From Longispora fulva (GTDB lineage: Bacteria; Actinomycetota; Actinomycetes; Mycobacteriales; Micromonosporaceae): a stretch of 64,000 nucleotides of DNA. The notes under the pieces were generated by a model. It saw only the letters and a program-made list of their open reading frames with translations, did no database searches and had not been told where the DNA came from. Position 1 is the first letter of the stretch, and each line of letters opens with the position of its first letter. The stretch lies in assembly GCF_015751905.1 (NCBI RefSeq), contig NZ_JADOUF010000001.1, positions 3,658,001 through 3,722,000 on the forward strand, read 5' to 3'. Below are positions 49,945 through 58,951 of this stretch, one piece after another. The position numbers and the translations under genes are program-made.

Positions 49945-50982
49945 TCAGGCGGCGACCCGCGCGGGGCCCTCCGCCATGGCCTCCTCGATCCGCACCGGCC
50001 GGCCGCGGTCGAGCGAGATCTGGGCGGCCTCCAGTACCGCGACGACGGCCAGGCCGCTGGCGCCGTCGGTCAGCGGGACCGCGCCGGTGGCGACGCACTC
50101 CACGAAGTGCCGGTCCTGCACCCCCAACGGCTCGTCGGGGGCCACGAAGGGGGCCACGATGTCGCCGTACCGGTAGGACATCGGCGGCTGGGTGCGGCTG
50201 TCGTCCTCCGAAGGGAGGGTGATGCCCTTGTCGAGGACGCGGATGCGCTCCTCGGCGATGTCGTCGTAGACGGCCATCTTCGCGCTGCCGACCGCGACGA
50301 CCCGGCGGACCTTGGCCGGGTCGAGCCAGCTCACGTGGATGTTCGCGGACAGGTCCCGGTCGGCGTAGAACAGCCGCAGGTAGGCGACGTCCTCGAACTG
50401 GTGGTGCGCGTGGTGTGACGCCCAGGCCTGCACGGCCACCGGTGCGACGCCGAGCACGTAGTTGACGATCGACACGTCGTGCGGGGCCAGGTCGTAGATG
50501 ACGTTGACGTCGCGCTGGTACAGCCCGAGGTTGAGGCGGGCACTGTCCAGGTAGTACACCTCGCCCAGTTCGCCCCCGCGCACCAGGTCCCGCAGCTTCC
50601 ACACCGCCGGGTTGTACTCGAACGTGTGCCCCACCATCAGCGTCACGCCCGCGTCGGCGGCGGCCCGGTCCAGCCGGTCCGCGTCGGCCACCGTCGTCGC
50701 GAGCGGCTTCTCGACCAGGACGTGTCTGCCCGCACGGATCGCCTCCAACGCGACGGCGACGTGCGTCGTCGGCGGTGTGGCGACCACGAGCGCGTCCACG
50801 TGCTCCAGCGCCTCGCCGACGGACCCGAACCGCAGGTCCGCCGGGTAGCTGCGCGCCAGGCTCCGCAGCCGGTCCTCCACGGGGTCGATCATGACCACCG
50901 CGTCCACGCCCTCGGTCGCGTGCAGGACCCGGACGTGCTTGGAGCCCCAGTACCCGCAGCCGACCACCCCGACCCGCACCAT
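49945..50982 (-). CDS. Gfo/Idh/MocA-family nucleotide-sugar dehydrogenase (WbpB/WlbA-like), first gene of the exopolysaccharide operon
   Basis: 345 residues from ATG 50982, after GGAGGGAG. Rossmann motif VGVVGCGYWGSKHVRVL, the family EKPLATT near residue 93, GHTFEYNPAVW, and DLAPHDVSIVNYVLG with the catalytic His. WbpB/WlbA oxidises C3 of UDP-GlcNAc uronate before transamination. The UDP-GlcNAc 6-dehydrogenase (WbpA) needed to make the substrate is not in view, so it must be elsewhere. The next gene begins 20 bases after the stop. Confidence 0.87.
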   Translation of the reverse strand: MVRVGVVGCGYWGSKHVRVLHATEGVDAVVMIDPVEDRLRSLARSYPADLRFGSVGEALEHVDALVVATPPTTHVAVALEAIRAGRHVLVEKPLATTVADADRLDRAAADAGVTLMVGHTFEYNPAVWKLRDLVRGGELGEVYYLDSARLNLGLYQRDVNVIYDLAPHDVSIVNYVLGVAPVAVQAWASHHAHHQFEDVAYLRLFYADRDLSANIHVSWLDPAKVRRVVAVGSAKMAVYDDIAEERIRVLDKGITLPSEDDSRTQPPMSYRYGDIVAPFVAPDEPLGVQDRHFVECVATGAVPLTDGASGLAVVAVLEAAQISLDRGRPVRIEEAMAEGPARVAA

Positions 50983-51268
50983 GGCGACGCTCCCTCCGGT
51001 CCGAGCCGACGCCTCCGCGCGACTCGATCACCAAAGTGACGCTAATACCGCTTAAGGGAGAATTCCTCCGCCAGCTGACGTAGCCGCTCTCATGCGAACG
51101 CGGGAGAGCCCGGGGTGGTTACCGACCAGATTGGAAGTTTACGGAGCAGGTTAGAGGTCGGGTCGGGTCTGGTGTGACCGGCGGCCCGGCCCCGCCGCCG
51201 GGGGCTACGTTGAACCAGGAACACCAGGTCACACGCCGCCACTGCACATGCACTCCTCGGAGGACACT

Positions 51269-51991
51269 GTGGAGCTCGAGAGCACGGACACCACGTTTCG
51301 CCGGTTGGCGAACCTGACCCGGGTCAGGCCCCGGGTCGACGCCGCCCGCCGGCGCGAGCTACGCCACGACATCCGGCACGAGCTCGCGACGATCGGACTC
51401 CTCGCGAGCCTGCTGACCGACGCGGAGGACATTGGCGACACGAACCGCAGCCGGGTCAAGCAGCTCCAGCTGGAGACGGCGTGGCTCGACGAGCTGTTGC
51501 AGGCCTACGACCGCGAGCACGCCGACCCCGAGGACCTCTGGTCCCCGCCCGTCGAGCGGGTCCGGGTCGACGTCCTGGCCGCCGAGGCGGTCACGGCGCT
51601 CCGGCTGACCAGCCCCGCGCGGTTCCGGTTCGAGGCCGACCCCGCCGTCGCGTACGCCAACCGGCTCCGGCTGTGGCGGGCCCTGCGCAACCTCATCGAC
51701 AACGCGTCCAGCGCCGCCGGTCCGAGCGGAACCGTCAGCGTGCGGGTCGGCACCGAGGACACCTGGACCCTCGCCCAGGTCGACGACGACGGCCCCGGCT
51801 TCGGCCGGGAACCGACCGGACTCGCCTCGACCGGGCTCGGCGTGGTGCGCGCCTTCGCCACCGACATGGGCGGCCGCCTGGAACTGCGGACCAGTCGGCT
51901 GGGCGGCGGCTGCGCCCGGATCCTGCTCCCCGGGGTGGACGACCCGGGCGGGCTGTACAGAGCGGACGCCGATGCGGGTACTCATCTGTGA
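51269..51991 (+). CDS. Soluble histidine-kinase-like ATPase
   Basis: 240 residues from GTG 51269, five bases after GGAGGA; ATG 51248 is an alternative. No membrane segment or sensor domain. A dimerisation helix with LRHDIRHELATIGLLASLL (His33 or His37 as phosphoacceptor) precedes a HATPase with RALRNLIDNASSA, VDDDGPGF and STGLGVVRAFATDMGGRLEL. It overlaps its regulator gene by 20 bases. It probably takes its input from a partner protein. It is divergent from the exopolysaccharide operon. Confidence 0.82.
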   Translation: MELESTDTTFRRLANLTRVRPRVDAARRRELRHDIRHELATIGLLASLLTDAEDIGDTNRSRVKQLQLETAWLDELLQAYDREHADPEDLWSPPVERVRVDVLAAEAVTALRLTSPARFRFEADPAVAYANRLRLWRALRNLIDNASSAAGPSGTVSVRVGTEDTWTLAQVDDDGPGFGREPTGLASTGLGVVRAFATDMGGRLELRTSRLGGGCARILLPGVDDPGGLYRADADAGTHL

Positions 51992-52646
51992 CGACCACGC
52001 CGTGTTCGCCGAATCCCTCGCCCTGGTCCTCCATGAGCGCGGCTACGACATCGTCGCGGTCACGCACACCCCCGACGAGGCCATCGCCGCGCTGCCGACG
52101 GCCGCGGTGGACCTGTGCGTGCTCGACGTCGGCTTCGGCCCGGCGAGCATCCTGCCCCGGCTCGCCGAACTGCGGGCCGCGGCGCCCGACGCCGGCATCG
52201 TGCTGCTCTCGGCGGGACTCGACTCCCGGGTGGTCGACGCCGGACTCGCAGCGGGGGTACGCGGCTTCGCGCACAAGAGCGGCCACATCGCCGACATCGT
52301 GGTCACCATGGGCCGGGTGGCGGCCGGCGAGCTCGTCTTCGACCCGGCCATCCCCCGCCACCCCGCCCACGGCGGCCCGGTGGCCCTGCGGCTCGCCGAC
52401 GCGCTCACCGCGCGCGAACGCCAGGTGCTCGGCCGGCTCGTCCGGGGCGAGGACACCAGGGCGCTCGCCGGCACGCTGGGCGTGAGCTGGGCGACCGCCC
52501 GCAGCCACGTGCAGAACATCCTCACCAAGCTCGGCGTCAACTCCCGGCTGGAGGCCGTGACCCTGGCCATCCGGTGCGGCCTGGTCGACCCGGACACCGG
52601 CGCGTGGCTCCCGGGCGGCGGGTCCGGCCCCTCCCAGGCGTCGTAG
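51972..52646 (+). CDS. NarL-type response regulator paired with the soluble kinase
   Basis: 224 residues. Receiver MRVLICDDHAVFAESL with Asp52 in LCVLDVGFG, and Lys in FAHKSGH. LuxR-type helix-turn-helix LTARERQVLGRLVRGEDTRALAGTLGVSWATARSHVQNILTKLGVNSR. The domain and N-terminus resemble the orphan regulator at 37258-37890, which ends the exopolysaccharide operon. Its stop lies in the first copy of a 26-bp-period repeat, and a terminator follows. Confidence 0.9.
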   Translation: MRVLICDDHAVFAESLALVLHERGYDIVAVTHTPDEAIAALPTAAVDLCVLDVGFGPASILPRLAELRAAAPDAGIVLLSAGLDSRVVDAGLAAGVRGFAHKSGHIADIVVTMGRVAAGELVFDPAIPRHPAHGGPVALRLADALTARERQVLGRLVRGEDTRALAGTLGVSWATARSHVQNILTKLGVNSRLEAVTLAIRCGLVDPDTGAWLPGGGSGPSQAS

Positions 52647-52707
52647 TCGCTCCCCTGACATCCCTGGCGTAGTCGCTCCCCTGACATCTCTGGTCAGGGG
52701 AGTCTTT
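52642..52707 (+). terminator. Terminator with duplicated left arm (26-bp period direct repeat)
   Basis: CTCCCCTGAC (52676-52685) pairs with GTCAGGGGAG (52693-52702), followed by TCTTT, a good intrinsic terminator. A 21-base direct repeat (52642-52662 and 52668-52688) supplies a second copy of the left arm further upstream that could pair with the same right arm. Confidence 0.85.
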
Positions 52708-52866
52708 CCGTGTCCGGTTTCACGTCGGAGTTGTCGGGTTCGCCCTGGTCGGGTGCCGACAGGTGTAACACCTCAGCACGCGGGTACCGATGTCCCAACG
52801 CCGACCCAGTGCGCCGACCAGAAAGGACGGCCGTCCCACCCGTCCCGTCGCCCGGAGGAGACTGCC

Positions 52867-53373
52867 ATGGTCCGGACTCCCCCGGCACCGGTCCCGGAGG
52901 TGGTCGCCAGGCCGTGGTTCCTGCGTCTCGTCAGCCGGACCGTGGCGGCCTGCGCGTTCGGCGCCGCCGTCCTGGGCGCGATCGGCTGGGACGCCGACGG
53001 GCGGCCTACGTGGTCGCTCGGGCACCTGGCCTGGTCCGGAACCGGGGTGGCGATCGCGCTGGTGGTCGGCTACCTGGGCGGGCGGCCCCGGGTGGAGGCT
53101 CACCCGACAGGGGTCCTCGTGGTCAACCTCGTCGGCGGGCTGCACGTGCCCTGGTCGGCGATCGCCGGCGTCCGGCTCGACGGCGCCCGGTGCGCCCGGC
53201 TGGACACGGTCACCGGCGGGGAGATCAGGATGGACGCGGTGCGGGTGGTCGACCGCGAGTACGCGGTGGACGCCGTGACCCGGCTGCGCGAACTGCTGGC
53301 CGCGCACCGGGCACGCGGGACCGGACGGGCACACGGGGACGACGACGGTGCCGGACGGGCGTCGGCGTCGTAG
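52867..53373 (+). CDS. Membrane-anchored PH-domain protein
   Basis: 168 residues from ATG 52867 (GGAGGAG upstream). Two membrane helices (RTVAACAFGAAVLGAIGW and WSGTGVAIALVVGYLGG) lead into a PH-like beta domain (VEAHPTGVLVVNLVGGLHVPWSAIAGVRL). Same build as the protein at 21136-21633. Function unknown. A short gap separates it from the next small gene. Confidence 0.75.
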   Translation: MVRTPPAPVPEVVARPWFLRLVSRTVAACAFGAAVLGAIGWDADGRPTWSLGHLAWSGTGVAIALVVGYLGGRPRVEAHPTGVLVVNLVGGLHVPWSAIAGVRLDGARCARLDTVTGGEIRMDAVRVVDREYAVDAVTRLRELLAAHRARGTGRAHGDDDGAGRASAS

Positions 53374-53424
53374 AGTGCGACTGCGGGCGCCGCCGGGCAC
53401 CCGCGGGGTGGGGAGGGTGACGCC

Positions 53425-53769
53425 GTGACCGACGAGTCCGGGCCGACTGGCCGTGACCTGCTCGAACAGTGGCTGCGGGCGCTGACGATCCTCGGCGACT
53501 CCTCGCTGACCCCGCAGGAGCGGCTCGACCTGATCACCGAGGTCAACCCGCCGGAGCAGTTGGACCTGCGGATCAGTACGCCGCTGCCGCAGGTGGACGT
53601 CGAGGCGATCCAGAACGCCTTCGCCCGCGCGGCGTCCCTGCACAGCCGCAAGACGAGCGTGCACATCCTCGTGGAGAACCAGCTGATCGCCTGGCTGGGC
53701 GAGGCCACCGACTCCAGCCGCGAGCAGGTGCTCCAGCGCCTGGCCCTGAGCCTGGACCAGGCGCTGTGA
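53425..53769 (+). CDS. Hypothetical protein, 114 aa
   Basis: GTG 53425 follows GGGAGGG. A soluble alpha-helical protein with GRDLLEQWLRALTILGD and REQVLQRLALSLDQAL helices at the two ends and a short beta segment VHILVENQLIAWLG between. No family recognised. Same strand and near the PH-domain gene, so possibly one transcript. Confidence 0.6.
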   Translation: MTDESGPTGRDLLEQWLRALTILGDSSLTPQERLDLITEVNPPEQLDLRISTPLPQVDVEAIQNAFARAASLHSRKTSVHILVENQLIAWLGEATDSSREQVLQRLALSLDQAL

Positions 53770-53817
53770 CCAACGCGCCACGGCCGGGACGCGTCGCCCG
53801 CGACGCCGGCCGGGCCG

Positions 53818-55380
53818 CTACGCCGGGCAGCTGACCTTCTCGGCGGGCCACGAGTGCTCCTTCGCCGGCGCCCGGCCGGTCAGGAGGAATTCGTTGACGA
53901 TCCGGTCCACGCACGCGCCGTTCCCGTAGGCGATGTGCCCGTCGGCGTCGGCGACCACGAGCCGCGCGTCCTCGAGCGCCTCCGCCACCGCCTCGGCCCC
54001 GGAGAGCGGCGTCGCAGCGTCCCGGGTGTTGTTGAGCAGCAGGATCGTCGGGGTGCCCGGGGCGTTGATCGCGTGCGGCGCGACGGTCGGCCGCACGGGC
54101 CAGTACGCGCAGTACTGGGTGCCGTAGAACAGCCACGCGCCGAAGTGCGGGGACGTCCCCGCGGAGCCGGCCGCGTCGGCGTCCATCCGCGCGGCGATCG
54201 CGTCGGGCGGCTCGGGGACGGACCGCGGGTCACCGATCAGGCAGTTGACGGCCGCGAACGCCGCGGTGGAGTTGGCGTAGTGGCCGTGTTCGTCGCGGTG
54301 GTAGTACGCGTCGGACAACGCCAGCAGGCCGTCGCCGGTGCCGTTGACGGCCTGGCGGAGCCCCTCGCGCAGTCCCTCCCAGTTGTCGCGCGAGTACGTC
54401 GCGTGGAACAGCGCGGCCCGGGCCAGCGACTCGGTCAGCCGTCGCCCGCCGGCCGCCGGCAGTGGTCGGATCCGCAGGTTCGCGAGCAGGTCGTCGACGG
54501 CGCGGACCGCCCCGTTCTCGTCCCGGCCGACCGGGCAGTCCGCGCGGCCGACGCAGTCGCGGAGAATGTCGCGCAGCGCGGACTCGGCCTCGTCGGGCTC
54601 GGCGGCGGCCGGCGCGGGCGTCAGGCCGGTGCCCGCCATGGGCGTCGGGCCGGTCGCGTCACCGGGGGTCTCGGACTCGGCTGGGTTGTCCACCGAGTCG
54701 AGCACCATCCGGCCGACCTTGCCCGGGAACTGCTCGGCGTAGACCTGGCCGAGGCGGGTGCCGTAGGAGAAGCCGAAGTAGTTCAGCCGCTCCTCGCCCA
54801 GCCCGGCCCGGATCAGCTCCAGGTCCCGGGCGACGTTCTCGGTACCGGTGAAGGGCAGCAGGTCGCCGGAGTGCGCCGCGCAGGCGTCGGCGAACCCCTT
54901 GACGACCTCGCGGGTCCTGTCGCGTTCGGCGGCCGTGGCCGGCGTGAGGTCCGCCGCCGTGAACTCGTCCATCCCCCGGTCGTCGAGGCACCGGACGGCC
55001 TCGCTGGCCCCGACGCCGCGCGGGTCGAAGCCCACGATGTCGTAGCGCTCGACCAGGGTCCCGAACTGCTCGCGGCCCTCGAACACCGTGTCCAGGCCGG
55101 ACTCGCCGGGCCCGCCGGGGTTGACCACGAGCGCCCCGAGCCGGGCGCCGGTCGCCGGCAGCCGGTTCAGCGCGATGCCGATGGTCCGGCCGTCGGGCCG
55201 GGCGTGGTCGAGGGGGACCCGCAAGGTCGCGCACTCGAAGCCGTCGCGGCCCTCGCAGGGGGCCCAGGCGATAGTCCCCCCGTCCCTCGCGCGCGGCCAC
55301 GCCAGGACGGCGACGACCGCCACCCCGGCCACGAGCGCGGCCGCGAGGACGCCGGCGATCAGCAGTTTCCTGGAGAGCAT
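53818..55380 (-). CDS. Exported TAP-like alpha/beta hydrolase (tripeptidyl aminopeptidase-type)
   Basis: 520 residues from ATG 55380 (AGGAA six bases upstream). Signal/anchor KLLIAGVLAAALVAGVAVVAVLAW. The catalytic domain has oxyanion-region LVVNPGGPGESGLD and the nucleophile Ser205 in FGFSYGTRLG. The C-terminal TAP-like part has LNNTRDAATPLSGA with the acid and ADADGHIAYG with the base His. These enzymes release N-terminal tripeptides or hydrolyse esters outside the cell. Length matches Streptomyces Tap-type proteins. Confidence 0.87.
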   Translation of the reverse strand: MLSRKLLIAGVLAAALVAGVAVVAVLAWPRARDGGTIAWAPCEGRDGFECATLRVPLDHARPDGRTIGIALNRLPATGARLGALVVNPGGPGESGLDTVFEGREQFGTLVERYDIVGFDPRGVGASEAVRCLDDRGMDEFTAADLTPATAAERDRTREVVKGFADACAAHSGDLLPFTGTENVARDLELIRAGLGEERLNYFGFSYGTRLGQVYAEQFPGKVGRMVLDSVDNPAESETPGDATGPTPMAGTGLTPAPAAAEPDEAESALRDILRDCVGRADCPVGRDENGAVRAVDDLLANLRIRPLPAAGGRRLTESLARAALFHATYSRDNWEGLREGLRQAVNGTGDGLLALSDAYYHRDEHGHYANSTAAFAAVNCLIGDPRSVPEPPDAIAARMDADAAGSAGTSPHFGAWLFYGTQYCAYWPVRPTVAPHAINAPGTPTILLLNNTRDAATPLSGAEAVAEALEDARLVVADADGHIAYGNGACVDRIVNEFLLTGRAPAKEHSWPAEKVSCPA

Positions 55381-55624
55381 GGGTGATTCCTGTCCGTCGG
55401 CCGGCACCGGCCGGGCGACCCGGCTGGTCCGAAATTACCGTATCGGCCTGATTGGCATTGCTTGCCAGCATCCGGGACGGGCGACCGGGCGGACAGTGCC
55501 GATCGACCACATCCGGCGGACGAAAGTCTCGACGGCCGAAGCGATGTACCCAAATAGCCTTCTTCATACCGAAATGTAATCAATGATGATGCTGTTTGTC
55601 CTGATCACCTGCGAAGGAGTTCTG

Positions 55625-58270
55625 ATGGCGCACGTTCCCTGGAGACGGCTGTTGGCCGCCGGCGCGTTGACCACCACCCTGGTGACCCTGACCGGCACCG
55701 CGGCCGTCGCCAAGCCCGACCCGAACCTGCCCCGGCCGTGGGCGTACGGGCACCAGGCCCAGGTGGGCCGGCACCACGCCGACCGGGTGCTCGCCGGGCG
55801 GGTCCGCGCGGAGGAGGACCCCTCCGACGAGACGGAGAACGCTGCGGAGTCCGCCGCCCAGTACGCCGAGGCGCGCACGTCCCCCGGAGTGGTGGCCCCC
55901 GGCGCGTACTCGGCGGCGTGGGCGCAGCTCGGCTCCCTGCCGAGGGTCGGCGGAGCGTGGGACCACGTGACCGACCTGCCGTACGACGCCGACGACCCGC
56001 GCTACCGCGACATAGGCTCGAACTCCTCCGGCGGCGCTGGGCGGGTCACCGGCCGGATCACCGGCCTGGCCGCCGACGACGCCGGCTTCGTCTACGCCGG
56101 CGGAGCGAACGGCGGGGTGTTCCGGTCCCGGACCGGCGGCGGACAGTGGACGCCGATCGCCGACAAGCTGCCGTCGCTGTCCACCGGGGACCTGCAGCTC
56201 GACGGGCGCGGCCGGCTCTGGTACGCCACGGGCGAGGCCAACACCGGGGCGACCTCCTTCGTCGGCACCGGCGTGTACGTGCTCGCCGACCCGCGCAACG
56301 GCCAGTTCCAGCCGGGCGGCCGGGTCGGCGGCGCGGAACTGGAGAGCACCACCATCAACGCGCTGCGGTTCGCCGGGGACCTGGTCTGGGCGGCGACCGG
56401 GCGCGGCGTGTGGACGCACAGCACCACCACCCTCGCCGGCCCGTGGCGGATGGAGTTCGCACCGAACCCGGACTTCCTGCCGGGGGGCGCGCAGGACGCG
56501 GATCCGAGCGCGCCGTACAAGAACATCGCCAACGACGTCGCGATCGACCCCGCGGACCCGACGAAGGTCATGCTGGCCGTCGGCTGGCGCGGCGGCGACA
56601 CATACAACGGCTTCTACACCAGGCAGGGCGGGGTGTGGACCCGCCAGACCGGGCTCGGTGACCTGCCGAGCGGCTCCGACGACGTCGGCAACGTGACGTT
56701 CGCGAAGGCGAAGGACGGCTCGCGGTACTACGCCATCGACCAGTCGCCTCTGCAACTGGCCACCAATCCGGACAGCGCCCTGCAGGGCATCTACGTGTCC
56801 AGGTCCGGCTCGCCGACCGGCCCGTGGACGCTGATCGCCGACCACGTGAAGCTGCGCGACTCCGGGTCGGCGTTGCAGGATCCGGGGTACCAGCCGGGCA
56901 TCCAGTCCTGGTACAACCAGTTCCTCCAGGTGGACCCGGCCGACCCCGAGCACGTGTTCGCCGGGCTGGAGGAGGTGTTCGAGTCCAAGGACGGCGGGGC
57001 GCACTGGATCACCCCCGGCCCGTACTGGAACTTCTCCTTCCCCTGCTGGGACATCAACCCGGCCCAGCAGACCGGCGACTGCTTCGCGACCACCCACCCC
57101 GACCAGCACTCCGCCGCGATCGGCAAGGGCAAGCTGTTCGTCGGCAACGACGGCGGCGTCTACCGCCGCCCGGTGCGCGGCGCCGTCGACTCCGGCGGGC
57201 ACGCCAAGGACTGGACCTCGCTCAACGACGGCACGATCGACACCCTGCAGTACTACTCCGTCGGCGTCGGGAAGGACCTGAAGACCGGCGGGATGGCGGT
57301 CAGCGGCGGCCTACAGGACAACGGTCAGTCCATCCGGCGCGGCAAGGACATGGTGATGGGCTCCAACTTCGGCGGCGACGGCGGCGACACCCTCGTCGAC
57401 CCGAACAACGGCTGCAACATCGCCGCCGAGTACGTCTACCTGGCGATCTCGGTGACCCAGAACTGTGCGGTGAACAACGGCTCCTGGACCGTGGACCCGA
57501 CTAAGGCCACGTCGTTCGGCGTCGCCCCGCCGGACAACGCGCTCGGCGGCGCCGGGGCCCGGTTCATCGCCCCGTTCGGCGCGGACGCGAAGAACATCCG
57601 GAACTGGGTGGCCGGCGGCCGGCACGTCTGGACGCAGAACAAGGGCTTCACGATCCGCGACCCGAAGGAGTGGAAGAGCGTCTACGACCTCGGCGAGGGC
57701 CACGTGGCCACGGCCGTGGTCGCCTCGGGCGGCACGATCTACGCCGGCTGGTGCGGCCCGTGCAACAACCAGGGCTTCACCCGGGGCATCGCCACCGGCA
57801 AGGCCGACGGCACCGGCTGGCACCAGCTCAACCTGCCGGTCGACGGGACGCTGCCGAACCGGTACGTGTCCGGGTTCGACGTCGACCCGGCCAACGCGAA
57901 GCACGTGTTCGTGGCCATCAACGGCTTCTCCCGCAAGTGGACCGAGGGTCCCGGCGCGGGCGTCGGGCACCTGTTCGAGTCCACGGACGGCGGGGCGCAC
58001 TGGAGCGACCGGTCGGCGAACCTGCCCGACGTGCCCGCCAACGCCGTGAAGTTCCTGCCGGGCGGCGGCCTCGTCCTCGGCACCGACCTGGCGGTGTTCT
58101 ACCGCGCGCCGGGCGCGCACGGCTGGGCGGTGCTCGGCACCAACCTGCCGACGACGGCGGTCCTGCAGGTCCGCACGGACGCCGACGGCCGGCTGTACGC
58201 CGCCACCCACGGCCGGGGCATCTGGTCGACCGTGATCCGCACCAGGCCGGAGGACGCCGAGGGCCTGTAG
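55625..58270 (+). CDS. Secreted BNR/sortilin-like beta-propeller protein
   Basis: About 881 residues from ATG 55625 (AAGGAG upstream); an upstream ATG at 55583 would spoil the signal peptide. Signal MAHVPWRRLLAAGALTTTLV with cleavage near AVAK. The rest holds repeated BNR-type motifs: GGVFRSRTGGGQWTPIADK, VFESKDGGAHW and LFESTDGGAHWSDRSANLP, typical of multi-bladed propellers such as GH74 enzymes and VPS10-like proteins. Catalytic acids cannot be assigned. It likely binds or processes polysaccharide outside the cell. Confidence 0.75.
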   Translation: MAHVPWRRLLAAGALTTTLVTLTGTAAVAKPDPNLPRPWAYGHQAQVGRHHADRVLAGRVRAEEDPSDETENAAESAAQYAEARTSPGVVAPGAYSAAWAQLGSLPRVGGAWDHVTDLPYDADDPRYRDIGSNSSGGAGRVTGRITGLAADDAGFVYAGGANGGVFRSRTGGGQWTPIADKLPSLSTGDLQLDGRGRLWYATGEANTGATSFVGTGVYVLADPRNGQFQPGGRVGGAELESTTINALRFAGDLVWAATGRGVWTHSTTTLAGPWRMEFAPNPDFLPGGAQDADPSAPYKNIANDVAIDPADPTKVMLAVGWRGGDTYNGFYTRQGGVWTRQTGLGDLPSGSDDVGNVTFAKAKDGSRYYAIDQSPLQLATNPDSALQGIYVSRSGSPTGPWTLIADHVKLRDSGSALQDPGYQPGIQSWYNQFLQVDPADPEHVFAGLEEVFESKDGGAHWITPGPYWNFSFPCWDINPAQQTGDCFATTHPDQHSAAIGKGKLFVGNDGGVYRRPVRGAVDSGGHAKDWTSLNDGTIDTLQYYSVGVGKDLKTGGMAVSGGLQDNGQSIRRGKDMVMGSNFGGDGGDTLVDPNNGCNIAAEYVYLAISVTQNCAVNNGSWTVDPTKATSFGVAPPDNALGGAGARFIAPFGADAKNIRNWVAGGRHVWTQNKGFTIRDPKEWKSVYDLGEGHVATAVVASGGTIYAGWCGPCNNQGFTRGIATGKADGTGWHQLNLPVDGTLPNRYVSGFDVDPANAKHVFVAINGFSRKWTEGPGAGVGHLFESTDGGAHWSDRSANLPDVPANAVKFLPGGGLVLGTDLAVFYRAPGAHGWAVLGTNLPTTAVLQVRTDADGRLYAATHGRGIWSTVIRTRPEDAEGL

Positions 58271-58278
58271 TGCCGGCC

Positions 58279-58309
58279 GGCCCCTGGCGCCCTCAGGGTG
58301 CCAGGGGCC
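58279..58309. terminator. Hairpin between convergent genes
   Basis: GGCCCCTGGCGCCCT (58279-58293) pairs with AGGGTGCCAGGGGCC (58295-58309) with one G-T wobble; the innermost pairs must open to form a loop. It covers the stop of the TetR gene and lies just after the propeller gene. Confidence 0.7.
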
Positions 58310-58874
58310 GGGGCCTCGGCCGGTACCCGTCGGCGACCAGCCCCAGGACGAACGCCCGGGCCCGCTCAGCCGTCCAGCCGTACTCGGCGTGCCGCACCCG
58401 GACGTGCACGTACGGCAGGGTGACCGAGGTGAAGAGCACCACGGCGTACGGCCACGGCTCGGCGACCGGCCCGAGACTGCCGTCGGCCGTCCCGTCCTCG
58501 AGGATCCGCACGAACGGGGCCAGCAGGTTGACCTCCGCCCCGGCGTCGTCGACCAGCGGGGCGTCGTGCAGGAACATCTCGGAGTGGGCCAGCAACGCCA
58601 GGTGCCGGTCGCACACCGCGCACAGGGCGTCGAGTGCGGCGGCGAGCCGGTCGGCCCCGGTACCCGGCATCGTCAGCACCGGCCAGAGCAGCGTGCGGTA
58701 GTCCTCCGCCAGTTGGCGGCGCAGTTCCCCCTCCACGGAGGTCCGGGTGACACCGTGTCGCCACACCGTCGCCCGGGACACCCCGGCCGCCTCGGCGATC
58801 CGGTCGAGGTTGAGCGCCTCCCAGCCGTGTTTCTCCAGCAGCGTGACGGCCACGTCGAACAGGGCCCGGTTCAT
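58293..58874 (-). CDS. TetR-family regulator
   Basis: About 193 residues from ATG 58874 (AGGGAG upstream); ATG 58910 is possible. N-terminal helix-turn-helix: ALFDVAVTLLEKHGWEALNLDRIAEAAGVSRATVWRHG. The ligand domain is all helical, with a WTAERARAFVLGLVADGY end. It is divergent from the HIT-domain gene over a 77-base spacer holding TGAAAC and GTTTCA 27 bases apart, a possible operator. It probably represses itself and perhaps that gene. Confidence 0.85.
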   Translation of the reverse strand: MNRALFDVAVTLLEKHGWEALNLDRIAEAAGVSRATVWRHGVTRTSVEGELRRQLAEDYRTLLWPVLTMPGTGADRLAAALDALCAVCDRHLALLAHSEMFLHDAPLVDDAGAEVNLLAPFVRILEDGTADGSLGPVAEPWPYAVVLFTSVTLPYVHVRVRHAEYGWTAERARAFVLGLVADGYRPRPRPLAP

Positions 58875-58891
58875 CGGTGGGCACTCCCTTG

Positions 58892-58931
58892 TTGAAACTG
58901 GCTGTCTCATGTTGCGATGAAGTTCGTTTCA
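58892..58931 (+). promoter_or_regulatory. Promoter/operator zone between TetR and HIT genes
   Basis: TTGAAA (58892-58897) and CGATGA (58915-58920) have 17-base spacing toward the HIT gene. TGAAAC (58893-58898) and GTTTCA (58926-58931) form widely spaced dyad arms. Weak evidence only. Confidence 0.3.
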
Positions 58932-58951
58932 CCCATTCTGTGGAGGACGTC

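Noticed and set aside
53770-53817. Possible hairpin between the hypothetical gene and the TAP-like hydrolase
   Set aside because: The arms pair only in short interrupted blocks; not strong enough to call a terminator.
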